Of a DNA stretch of 64,000 bases, positions 11,801 through 21,599 are shown piece by piece. The stretch lies in NCBI GenBank assembly GCA_958450365.1, contig CAUEEP010000740.1, positions 3,509,001 to 3,573,000 on the forward strand, read 5' to 3'. A program made the position numbers and the translations under genes. The notes beneath the pieces were generated by a model that saw only the letters and a list, made by a program, of their open reading frames with translations, made no database searches and was not told the DNA's origin. Each line of letters starts with the position of its first letter. Position 1 is the first letter of the stretch. This DNA is from Mesorhabditis belari. Lineage: Eukaryota; Nematoda; Chromadorea; Rhabditida; Rhabditidae.

Positions 11801-13300
11801 CTTAAATACCTTAGTGTTGAGCTGTTCAATTTAAATCTTCTTGATATCATTAGATGCGCTAAGTCTTTCTCTGTCGATTGGTACAAAAACTATTTAAATT
11901 GAACAGCCCAACACCAAGAAATTTAAACTTAAAATTAGATGGAAAAGGGCGCGTTTCAAATGCGTATCAAATGCGATCGCGTATCAAATGTCCCACAATC
12001 CCCAAAAACTAACAGACCCAATCGGAAGCCAGACTCGATCACCAGCTCTGGCTCAATTAAACCAAAGAAATCAGCGCTCAAAACTTTCAGATATTTCAAT
12101 TTCAATTGCATTTTAGGTAGCCGTCGTGATCCTTTTCATCTCTTGTAACTCATTGGCTTTCATTTGCAACATGATGGAGAATCTCGGTTTCAAGGATTTC
12201 TCTGCGCTTGTCACCGCTAACAATATGACGGTAAATATTTTAAGATTTACTCAAATAAATTCAAATTTCAGGTGATCATCAACGCTTCAGGTTAGTGAAC
12301 TTTATTTAAAGAAAAGGAAACAGAGAAAAAATCTTAGCAAATGAAACACAAAAATCAAAGAACAATCAAAAATAATTCTTATTGACAAACAAACAAAAGA
12401 AACTTATTGAATAGAATTTTTTTTGATTCAATACAAGCATCACTTCTGAGCTGTCTAGACTTGGCTAACGAGAGTTAACGAGACAAATGGGTCGCACAAC
12501 TTCAGACGCCTCATCTAGTCTCCAGTGTATCGGATTTCAATTAACTTTTTTTTAAATTTAAAACCAAGACTTTAAGCTATCAAATGATACCCATCATTAG
12601 TATTTTTCTTTTGAAAAATTCGGTTAAAAACATTATCGAGACTTAACGAGATAACGAGGAATTGTCTCGTTCAGTTTTTAGAAGGTTTTTGATTCACTTT
12701 TTATTAGAAAAATATTATTGATAGGTATCATTGGATAGCTTAAAGTCTTGGCTTTTAAATAAAAAAAAGTTAATTGGAATCCGATACTCTGGAGGCTAGA
12801 TGAAGCGCTTGGAGTTGTGCGATCCATTTGTTAACTCTCCTCTCCTTAGCCAAGTCTAGAGCTGTTGGTGAAGCTTATTTCAAGACCTCTAAACAAGACT
12901 ACCGTAAATACTGTAATAGTACCCCACCCCCCTCGTATGTCGCAAAAGTTTTTTAGTATTCCATTTTTTCAAAGCGCCCGTACTTTCAAAAAATGCGTTT
13001 TTGGTATCAAAAAATAGCTGAAATTCAGGGCTATTTTTTGATACCTAAGCGCGCATTGTAGCATAAACCAGTGTCGAGAAAAACTCGTTCAAAGCTAGAC
13101 TACGCAACACTCCGCACCGTCATTAATGGGGGTGGGGTACGATTACAGTATTTACGGTAAGTAATCAACAATGCTTTTCTTCAGTGAACATCTTCATCTA
13201 TATGTTATTCTCGGAGAAATATCGGCTTCTATTGCGACATTATTTATGCTGTGACTGGAGTCGCCAAGGGGAAATGCTTCTCAATTCGGTTATGGCTTAA
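8831..13300 (+). CDS. Seven-transmembrane neuropeptide receptor, FMRFamide-receptor-like
   Basis: I assemble 12 exons: 8831-8921, 8966-9038, 9078-9218, 9580-9633, 9676-9762, 9799-9868, 10381-10476, 10536-10649, 11473-11541, 12117-12230, 12272-12290, 13185-13300. They total 1044 nt (347 residues) with all phases agreeing and no stop. Visible landmarks are TM1 with GICANL, TM2 with LAAMSASD (conserved Asp), an extracellular Trp (LLTWN), TM3 ending in VHRYIGVCHP, an ECL2 cysteine (SNVCYR), TM5 FVVPFTLLIGFN, and TM7 ending NIFIYMLFSEKYR with a CC pair in the tail. This layout matches nematode FMRFamide-type rhodopsin-family receptors, which sit in the plasma membrane, mostly of neurons, and signal through G proteins. 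The DRY box reads HRY, and I see no cysteine at the start of TM3. The ligand is unknown. The start is the first in-frame ATG; the short N-terminus has Asn and Cys residues. Introns 6, 9 and 11 carry palindromic elements. Confidence 0.9.
9938..10340. mobile_element. Palindromic MITE, family C, in GPCR intron 6
   Basis: The left arm runs from about 9938 (AGATTAGATCATTAGCATA..) and the right arm ends near 10340 in the inverse words. The interior is built from repeats of (T)CTAAATC and GGACGTCCGATTTAGA in both orientations, so the whole transcript strand could fold on itself. Related copies lie at 8190-8321 and 37378-37912. No coding capacity is seen, so it is non-autonomous. Confidence 0.8.
11641..12031. 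mobile_element. Palindromic MITE, family J, in GPCR intron 9
   Basis: TGGCTTCCGATTGGGTCTG at 11641-11659 is inverted at 12013-12031. Further inward, TGTGGGACATTTGATACGC (11679 on) and the TGTTCAATTTAAAT region are also inverted. It lies entirely inside the intron 11542-12116. Confidence 0.8.
12436..12873. mobile_element. Palindromic MITE, family I, in GPCR intron 11
   Basis: GAGCTGTCTAGACTTGGCTAA near 12449 is inverted as TTAGCCAAGTCTAGAGCTG near 12846-12864. GTATCGGATTTCAATTAACT is mirrored by AGTTAATTGGAATCCGATAC around 12768-12787. The arms are imperfect, so this is an older copy. Confidence 0.75.
12901..13158. mobile_element. MITE family A, copy A1, abutting GPCR last exon
   Basis: It begins ACCGTAAATACTGTAATAGT and ends in the inverse ..ATTACAGTATTTACGGT. 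The GC-rich subterminal word is GTACCCCACCCCC with its inverse GGGGGTGGGGTAC. The interior has an inverted pair around CTGAAATTCAGGGCTATTTTTTGATACC. It sits 26 nt upstream of the splice acceptor at 13184. Other copies start at 21231, 49615, 55330 and 60401. Confidence 0.9.
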
Positions 13301-14050
13301 AGAAGCTACTGTAGCTGGGAAAGAGGCTGTACTGCTTGAGTGAAGCATTAAAAAGTGCTCTTTAGCTACCGTATCCCACTAAAACTTCTGTGAAAATTGA
13401 CAAGTTTTAACAAAACAAAGAACAGGCAAAGATTTCTGAGAGTCTTGGCTCAACTGTTCGTTTAAACTTTTAAAAACAACCGGGATACGTTAGTTTTTTT
13501 TCTTTTAGAAAACACTTTAATTAAGAGAATATTCAATTAAGATGACATTTTTCTTCTTTAAATGCAAATTTCTTCATTCAAAAGCCTCTATTCTTTTGCT
13601 AAAGCCATGCACAGAATAAACGGGTTTTTTTTCTCAATTATGGTAATCAAAAAAAAGTATTCGAGAATATTTCTCTGTAAGCCAATTTTTTGGCTAAAAC
13701 TTTTAACTCTTAATTTTCACATTAAAATCTTTGCCAAAGAATCAATTGCGGTTTCATTGTGATACTCATTTTCATTTTTTTTGTTGTCTTTAATGCTTTA
13801 ATTTCATTTTTCTTTCTTTACATTTTGCATCTTTGTGTGAATCACGATTCGGGTATCATTTTGGAGTTCTATTTGGATAAATCTCTTAATAATTCAGAGT
13901 TTTTGCAGATTGAAAACCATTTTGTCATCAAAAAACACTTCTAGTTGGTGTGTAACACTGAAAAACGTACTTCTTTTACTAGGAAAAGGCACGAACTTAA
14001 GGGCTGGACATCCAGATCTGAAGCTTTTGATAAAAAAACTGATAAAAAAA
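13301..14050. other. Downstream of GPCR; no further gene seen
   Basis: The GPCR 3' untranslated region must begin here. I see no clear single AATAAA close to the stop. Short open frames at 13562-13944 lack splice sites or recognisable motifs. Confidence 0.4.
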
Positions 14051-14054
14051 TAGA

Positions 14055-14288
14055 TACAGTACTGGACAATGAAATATCATATTTGAAAAACGATCGTCAC
14101 TTGCGCGCGTCTGTAACTCCCTTGTCTTTGAGTTTAAACTATTAGTGTTATACATTTTCTGAAAGCTCTTTTCAATGGCTACACAATGGTAGTATTAATA
14201 TTTAGAAATACGGTAAAGACAAGGGAGTTACAGACCGCGAAAGTGACGACCGTTTTTCAAATATGATATTTCATTGTCCAGTACTGTA
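14055..14288. mobile_element. Palindromic MITE, family D, copy 1
   Basis: TACAGTACTGGACAATGAAATATCATATTTGAAAA-type left end is inverted at the right end, which closes with CATTGTCCAGTACTGTA. CTGTAACTCCCTTGTCTTTG near the left is matched by AAGACAAGGGAGTTACAG near the right. A second copy follows 150 bp downstream in the same orientation. Confidence 0.85.
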
Positions 14289-14434
14289 ATTTACAAAAAA
14301 AGATACCGATTTTCTGAGTTTTATTTGAAATTTCAATGCAAACCTTGATTGTACCCAGCTCCTTGTCCAATATTTCGTCGATCACGAGCTTCGGAATAGG
14401 TGAGAAGAGCTGAAATTATGCCTTTAAGCCTTAG

Positions 14435-14707
14435 GTACAGTATTGGACCATGAAATATCATATGTGAAAAACGATCGTCACGTTCGCACGTCTGTAAGAA
14501 ATAAAAGATAAGGGATGGTTTCGATCAGAAAGGGCTAAACTTCCTTGTCTTCGAGTTTAAACTATTAGTGTTATACATTTTCTGAAAGCTCTTTTCAATG
14601 GCTACACAATGGTAGTATTAATATTTAGAAATACGGTAAAGACAGGGGAGTTACAGACGCGCGAAAGTGCGAAAGTGTTTTTTCAAATATGATAGTTCAG
14701 TACTGTA
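14435..14707. mobile_element. Palindromic MITE, family D, copy 2
   Basis: Same ends as the copy at 14055. Its left arm has about 45 extra bases (AGAAATAAAAGATAAGGGAT..) replacing the CTCC junction, so the copies differ by an insertion or a template switch. The right arm is shortened by small deletions. Confidence 0.85.
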
Positions 14708-15175
14708 TATCGATTGAATATAAAAATAAACCCGAGAAACGGTAAGTTTCTCATAAAATGAGTTCATTTATTGATTTTTCTCTTTCTTTTTTTCTCATTC
14801 CATATAGGGGGTGGGGTCAATTGAACGGAAGCATTGATGGGTGTCTCAGTTTGAAGGAGAATAAAAAGAGTTTAAAAGGCAAAAAGACAAAAAGGACTCA
14901 TTAAAATTTCTTCTTCTTGAAATAGGTGATAAGACCCATGTAAAACCATAAAAAAGAACATAATTCTTTACAGAAAATATGCTTTTTGAGATAAGGAAAA
15001 AGAAGGAGAAAAATGCGAGCAATGGTATTCAAAAAAGGAGAAACAGAAGAGTACTCAAATTGGATTGACGCAACCGCAACCAGCCACTCAATCACTCAAT
15101 CACTTTTTCTCATTCTTTGTGAAAAATTGAATGATTTACCGCAAATTAACTATAGTTTACTGAAGCAAACACTCA

Positions 15176-15660
15176 TTTTCATCAGCTTTAAACTTTCAAA
15201 TCAAAACCCAATCCGATTTCTATTGAAAATTCGGATATTTTGTGAGTTGTACAAAGCTTTAATCGTTCGTAACTTTTACTAGGGCTTTTTTTTGAATACT
15301 TTTCTCCTTTTGAATACTTTACTTTTCCCCCTTTGAATACTTTTCCCCTTTGAATACTGCTTACTTATACCAGAATTAGTATAAAGTCTACGAAAAAGCT
15401 ATTCGCTTCAATGCTAATTTCGGAAAAAGCAGATTTTCATCAGCTTTAAACTTTCAAATCAAAAACCCAATCCGATTTCTATTGAAAATTCGGATATTTT
15501 GTGAGTTGTACCGAGCTTTAATCGTTCGTAACTTTTACTAGGGGTTTTTTGAATACTTTTCCCTTTTAAATACTTTTCTCCTTTTGACTACTTCTCCCCT
15601 TTTGAATACTTTTCCCCTTTTGAATATTTCTTCCTTATACTAGAATTAGTATAAAGTCTA
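15176..15660. repeat. Tandem duplication of about 255 bp
   Basis: TTTTCATCAGCTTTAAACTTTC at about 15176 recurs at about 15434. Both copies continue through ATTGAAAATTCGGATATTTTG, TTTAATCGTTCGTAAC and a run of TTTTGAATACTTTTC words, ending TACTAGAATTAGTATAAAGTC. No gene seen. Confidence 0.8.
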
Positions 15661-16142
15661 CAAAAAGTTGAGCTAAAAAGCTTAGCTAATTTCGGAAAAA
15701 GCCAACTTCCTTTTAAATGCAAATTTGGCAATCGGTTGAGGCTAAACCGACCGAAAATAGGATTGATTTTGTTTCAATTTTGAAGCTTAGACTTTCGAAT
15801 AGTGTACAATGAGATCTTCCAAAAGATCATAATATCTTTCAAAAGTCTAAACTCTTTCTCTTCTAGAAATCTCAAATATCATTCAAATCCTATATTTAGC
15901 AAAGGTTTAAAGTTATAAATTTAAGTTCAGCTTGGTTTTTTGCAAACCAAAACCACAACTAAAACCGATTTTCTGAACAAAAATGTCTCCCTCGACTACC
16001 GAGATCGTAAATATTTCACTTAAAATGTTAAAGATAACGCCCGATTTCATTTGAGACTTTAACTGTTTTAGTACTTTTGAGTAATTTAACCTAAAAGATT
16101 TTAAGGCTAATATTTAGATTGCGGTTCTTTAGACTCTTGCAA

Positions 16143-19100
16143 ATGCGCCTACACTTAGTCACCTTTTTGGTGATTTTGTTGTGTCGTGGCATTTCAACAG
16201 ATGCGCCGAATTCAACAACTTCGGAGCCTTCAACGACGCCAAATGGTGTCACTTCTGTAAGTTAAAAAAGACGCTTTTTTTTATTAATTTAAAATATCAT
16301 ACGCATGTGTTTATTTTTCAATCATTATTTTAACAAAATTGCACAATAAATACCGTAGTTTTTCGAATAGAAGACCGGGTAAAAGTATGATCGCTACTCC
16401 TGCGTAGCAGCCCTTTTTAAATTTCTTTTCTGCATAAAAGCTTTCAATCAAGTGTTATAGGGCTGGAAAATGGCTCAAAAATCTGTTAGCTCATGTGGTA
16501 TTTTTGAGTCATTTTCCAGCTCTATAGCACTTGATTGAAAGCTTTATATGTAGAAAAGAAATTTTAAAAAGGGCTGCTACGCAGGAGTACGCAATGATAC
16601 TTTACCCGGTCTTCTATTCGAAGAAATACGGTAATTCCTTTTTATTCATTTTTAATAAACAAACCATCATCATTTTCATCTTGTTCATCAACTTGACTAT
16701 AGAGATAAACCTTTTCGATCACATCAACCATTATACTAAGAATAAGAATGAGAATAAGAATTAGAATAAGAATAAGAATGAGAATAAGAATTAGAATAAG
16801 AATAAGAATTAGAATGAGAATTAGAATGAGAATTAGAATGAGAATTAGAATAAGAATTAGAATTAGAATGAGAATTAGAATAAGAATGAGAATAAGAATT
16901 AGAATAAGAATGAGAATTAGAATTAGAATTAGAATTAGAATTAGAATTAGAATAAGAATAAGAATTAGAATAAGAATGAGAATAAGAATTAGAATGAGAA
17001 TTAGAATGAGAATTAGAATGAGAATTAGAATAAGAATAAGAATTAGAATAGGAATGAGAATAAGAATTAGAATTAGAATTAGAATTAGAATAAGAATGAG
17101 AATTAGAATTAGAATAAGAATAAGAGCTTATCTTTCTATTCGAAGAAATACGGTAAAATTTTTTAAATGTTTTATGATTAAATAGAATTTCCATATAAAT
17201 TCAAAAACTTTTAAATATTTCTAGGCATTGAATGGACAATCAACATCAACAAGCAAGGCAGATCTTCCAACTTCAACCGGTGACCAGCAATCTAAAACTT
17301 CAATTGTTACAACTGTTGCAGGTTTATCATTAAACTATCTAGAATATCTAGATAAAATAGTCTTTCTTATAAAAGTGCGCTAAATCCAGTAGCATGTTTA
17401 GAACTGAATTAGCAAAACAATCTCTAAGAGATTCGATTTTGAAACGCTCAAAGTACACTTGTTTGAACCTAACTAGCTTCGATTGCACCAAATCTTTTGG
17501 CAAAAGCAAACTTTTAGCCTAATGCATTGCTCATCTTAAAAACCAGAGCTCATTTTGTCGCTTCCAGACACAACAAATCCATCAGTGACAACGCTAAATC
17601 CTGGAACTGGCAGCACAATCGTCCAATCATCAACAACAAAAACAACAACAACAACCGCCACTCAAGCGCCACAAACTGGTTCGACAGACGCACCAGCTAG
17701 TGCTGTAACTACGACGCAAAGTTAGTTTAAAGAGTACATTATCAGATTTACAGTAGATGCAGAGACATTTACAGTATCAAATTATTGGCTAAAGCCTTTC
17801 CATTTCTATAGAATTATTGACTAGCCACTTTTATAATTTTCCATTTTTATAACCTTTTTGTTTTTAGATATCCCAACAACAACAGTTGGAGTGGTCAGTT
17901 ATTTTTTTTTTTGTTTTAAAATCAACAATTGACAGACGACAGCAACATGGAACATCCCATTGAATAACACGGATCCGACGGATCTCCTTCGAGCGATCGC
18001 AAATCTTAACAACACTGTGTCGATGTGAGTGATGTCTTTTAAAAAACACACTACCAAAATGTGTTCTGGAGAATTATGGTGAATTCAAAAATTGTACTGC
18101 TGATCGAAATGTTTCAATATTGTAAAATTCAAGTGAACTAAAGTAAAGTAATCTATTTAAGATTACTATTTAATTTAAGATTGTAGCGTTTAGACTAGTA
18201 AAACTTACTTTAAACTAAACTAAACTTAACTTAAACTTAAACTAAACTTGAATTTAAACTTAAACTTAAGCTTACCTAAAACTTAACTCAAACTAAACCA
18301 AACTAAACCAAACTAAACCAAACTAACCAAACTAAACTAGACTAAACTTAAACTAAACTAAAACTAAACTAAAACTAAAACCAAAACTAAAACTAAAACA
18401 AAACAAAAACTAAACTTAAACTTGCCTAAAACTAAAACTAAAACCTATTTTCCTTACAATTAATTCTTTTATTTGAATTAGAAATGAAAATTTTGATTTG
18501 AATTTGATTGAGAAGACATTTTGGTGTATAAAATTTTGGTGTATAAAAACTCTGCTGTATTCTGTAAAATCTAGAACACAATACGACAATTTCTCTTCAA
18601 TCCTTGCTCCAAACCTATCTTTCCAATTAAACCCTTCATACCTTAAATTCCCTAATCATCAATCTTTAGTCTGAAAGCGAATCTCGACGATCTTTACAAT
18701 GGTGTAAATGTAAATGGATCAAACAACTATATCACTCAACTCAAAAATCTCAACGCTACAAGTAAATTTTATTTCATTTTCATTATTTTCTTTTCATTAT
18801 TTTTATTTCATTATTTTTATTTCATTATTTTCTTTTCATTATTTTCTTTTCATTCTTTTCATTTCATTTATAATTTCAAAACGAATTTTAAACTTTATAT
18901 TCTGAATAATTGAATGAATTCTAGTTGCACAGTTGAACACAGATGGTTTGCAGGCTCAAATCAATAATACGAAAAACATTTATTCTGCAACACTGACAAG
19001 TTTGTGACTATGAAATTGGATAAAATTGAATCTGAAAGATGTATTAATTGCTATTAATATTATATTTTAGATATTCAACCATTGTTTGACACGCTGCAGT

Positions 19101-20923
19101 GCTTCAAGAACAGTCCTTGTGTGGTAGTGCCAAGTCCAAGTAAGGGAGTGTTTGAGTGAAATGAAAGAAATAAAATAGATTGTAGATAGAAACTAAAGAC
19201 GGTTACGGTAGTATTCAAAAGTTGACATATTTTAGAAAAGAGCATTGTTTGCGTAAACCACACTTTAGGTCCAAGTATGTGCCCACCAATTTTACTGAAT
19301 GCCACCTCCACCTCGCAGCAATTCTCCTATGCAAGTGGTCTCGAATACAATTGTATGACAGAGGTAAAATTCTTGGTCTTGATCTTGGTCTAGTCTTGGC
19401 CTTGGTCTTGGTCTTGGTCTTGGTCTAGTCTTGGTCTTGATCTTGGTCTTGATCTTGATCTTGGTCTTGATCTTGGTCTTGATCTTGGTCTTGATCTTGG
19501 TCTTGATCTTGATCTTGGTCTTGATCTTGGTCTTGGTCTTGGTCTTGATCTTGATCTTGGTCTTGGTCAAGCAATAAAACTAATCTATTCATTTCTATTA
19601 TATTTCAACCTTTTATGTAGAAATGGATAAAGTAAATCGATTTATCAAAAAAAATTTATCGGGTATCAAAATGGTAAAATCATTATAGTTTTCAGTCAGT
19701 TGGTTTTCGAATACTGTATTTTCTGTAATAGTAGTGTGCACTACTATTTTTTCAACCCCCCTCCTGCCTGCACTACTATTACAGACTGCACTACTATTAT
19801 AGACTGCACTACTATTACAGAAAATACGGTAACTGACTAGTTTTCGACTAACTTGTGTATTTCAGAAAGTTTTCGTTTTAAGAAGCTATAAAATTTGTAG
19901 AAAAACCCTCAAAGAAATTTTAGGCAAAAATTAATCCCAAAAATTTGGGTACACGTACATTTCAGCTAAATTCAAGCGATGGAGATCCGATCGTTTACAC
20001 GTTGAATTTGACATTGACTGGCAAAGCTCAACTCATCGTTCAAGACATAGGTGGCAATGTCCAAGCTAAGTAAGTTTTTAAAAAATTGGAACTTAGATGA
20101 ATATCATTTATCATATTGTTTATCTATTTCAGTTATACGACCAATCAGATCAACAAAACTGAATCTTTGGACTGCTCGAGCTTTATTTCATTTATTCATT
20201 TACTCAAAAAGGAAGATACAATCTCTTTGAGTGTCATTTATAATATACGTATGTGAATTGATTGAAAAAGATTTGAATTTGATTTTCAGGAGGATCCTTG
20301 CACAGGAGCAGATTGCGGTAATGGAACATGTGTTGTGGTTGATGGGAAACCGATTTGCAATTGTCTCGGAGTGTCATTCTGGGGGCCAAATGTCAAGGTA
20401 GGAAGCTGAAGAAAACAAAATCAGTTTTCGCTAAAAGTTTGAAGCTTTTAAACGAATTTTCTTTGTCTAGACATTCAGCTATTGGTGATTCAGATATTCA
20501 GACATTTCTTGGGTTTTCTGAATAAGAAATGTTGATAGCAGACTGTTATTGTCTGTTTAGAAAAATGAATTCATCTTGGAAAAATCAATTCATTTAATCT
20601 ACCTAATTTAATAATTACAGTTTATTTTTTTTCATTCAATGAAACTAGATTTGCTCAGGGTAAGGCAGAAAAAATGGCATTTTTCTGGAAGTATCGATTT
20701 CATTGATATCACCTTCAGAATACCACAAGACCCTGTGTTGGAAGCCAAGTGACCGAAAGTGTCCAAGTACAAGTGGTAACTGTAACAGTTCAGTTGAAAC
20801 CAATGACGCATGTGATTGGCAGGTTAGACCGGATTTCTTTTCTTAAACTTTATTATCTAGTGCAACTGCAATCCACCATTGCATCAAACAAGTGATCATA
20901 AGTCTTGCTCTTTCGGCCAGTGA
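16143..20923 (+). CDS. Secreted Thr/Ser-rich (mucin-like) protein with an EGF-like domain
   Basis: Exons read as 16143-16256, 17225-17321, 17568-17720, 17868-17893, 17936-18024, 18670-18761, 18925-18999, 19071-19139, 19269-19363, 19966-20069, 20133-about 20232, 20290-20397, 20649-20659, 20719-20822 and 20861-20923. The product starts with a signal peptide (HLVTFLVILLC then a TDAPNSTT region), then about 110 residues rich in Thr/Ser (KTTTTTATQAP). A central part follows with several NxT/NxS sites, then an EGF-like module with cysteines at DPC, ADC, GTC, PIC, CNC and KIC, and a cysteine-rich tail ending CSFGQ. This is an extracellular or luminal glycoprotein of unknown role. Phases agree through exon 10. 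The exon 11 donor is ambiguous (20232 keeps frame; the stronger GTATGTG at 20251 does not). Exon 13 ends in CAGGGTAAGG, one G more than the frame allows. AATAAA lies at 21033 and 21047. Confidence 0.75.
16352..16632. mobile_element. Palindromic MITE, family G, in intron 1 of the mucin-like gene
   Basis: ACCGTAGTTTTTCGAATAGA at the left is inverted as TCTATTCGAAGAAATACGGT at the right end. Inside, AAGACCGGGTAAAAGTATGA and GCGTAGCAGCCCTTTTTAAA are also mirrored. It is almost a full hairpin of about 140-nt arms. Confidence 0.9.
16735..17154. repeat. Hexamer array AGAAT(A/T/G) followed by a second copy of a MITE end
   Basis: About 65 hexamers AGAATA, AGAATT or AGAATG fill 16735-17128. They are open on both strands, giving Arg-Ile or Ser-Asn/Tyr pseudo-proteins of about 145 residues. 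The array is followed at 17135-17154 by the same 20 bases that end the MITE at 16613-16632. It lies in intron 1 of the mucin-like gene. Confidence 0.95.
18185..18440. repeat. Degenerate AAACTAAACT low-complexity array (intron)
   Basis: Imperfect repeats of AAACTAAACT, AAACTTAAACTT and AACCAAACT fill part of the intron between 18024 and 18670. No coding signal. Confidence 0.9.
19372..19570. repeat. Hexamer array CTTGGT / CTTGAT (intron)
   Basis: About 33 hexamers of CTTGGT and CTTGAT with two TAGT interruptions lie just after the exon 9 donor of the mucin-like gene. They are open on both strands as Lys-Thr-Lys-Ile or Leu-Gly-Leu-Asp. It is intronic satellite. Confidence 0.95.
19712..19830. 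mobile_element. Short MITE, family B, in intron of mucin-like gene
   Basis: ACTGTATTTTCTGTAATAGTAGTG at the left is inverted as CACTACTATTACAGAAAATACGGT at the right. An internal CACTACTATTATAGACTGCA is duplicated. Related elements are at 38555-38729 (right part only), 39648-39749 and 54368-54587. Confidence 0.8.
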
Positions 20924-21230
20924 TTCAATCCTTATGGAAGAAGTAAAGAATGGCCTTTACTGGAAAAATTAAACTTTCTCTCTGATATTGACTTCAATTA
21001 CGGGCTTGGAAATTTCTTGAAGTTATCACTACAATAAAACTCGTTCAATAAAAGATGGGACTTTCAGGAGAAGTGTTTCTTCTTGAATTCTTTTTTGAAG
21101 TATTTCTCAAAATTCATTTTTCTAAAAATATGTCAACTTTCGAGAACACCGTCTTGAATCTATTTTTTTATCCACCTTACTCTTTTTGTCTGATTCAGCA
21201 AGTGCTCACAAATTATATCAAAAAACATAT

Positions 21231-21594
21231 ACCAAAAATACTGTAATAGTACCCCAGCCCCCTCGTACAGTTCGCGTAGTCGCAAAAGTTTTTTAGAATT
21301 CCATTTTTTCAAAGCGCCCGTACTTTCAAAAATGCTTTTGGCATGAAAATAGCTGAAATTCAGGGCTATTTTTTGATACCTAAACCCGCATTGTAGCACA
21401 TTGAGCGCACATTGTGCGCACATTGTAGCATAAACCAGTGTCGAGAAAAACTCGTTCAAAGCTAGACAGCAGCAGCACTCCGCACCGTCATTATGGGGGG
21501 TGGGGTACTATTACAGTACTTTACGGTAAGTAATCAACAATGCTTTTCTTCAGTGAACATCTTCATTCTATATGTTATTCTCGGAGAAATATCG
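21231..21594. mobile_element. MITE family A, copy A2, plus 67 bp homologous to the GPCR last exon border
   Basis: The element runs 21231-21527 in the same orientation as A1 at 12901. The following bases 21528-21594 match 13159-13224: the 3' end of GPCR intron 11 with its TTTTCTTCAG acceptor and the first 40 nt of exon 12, differing by one inserted T. Homology stops abruptly after ATATCG. Outside the element the two loci are unrelated. Confidence 0.9.
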
Positions 21595-21599
21595 AGAAA

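Noticed and set aside
13185..13300. GPCR last exon being a transposon-derived exon
   Set aside because: The exon continues the TM7 and tail sequence in phase (NIFIYMLFSEKYR), so the host gene is the source and the distant copy the derivative.
16736..17194. Open frames of about 150 residues on both strands (Ser-Asn/Tyr-Ser and Arg-Ile repeats)
   Set aside because: They are translations of the AGAATN hexamer array, open because the unit length is a multiple of three, and lie inside an intron.
19292..19570. Lys-Thr-Lys-Ile repeat frame on the minus strand
   Set aside because: Translation of the CTTGGT/CTTGAT array; it overlaps exon 9 of the mucin-like gene on the other strand.
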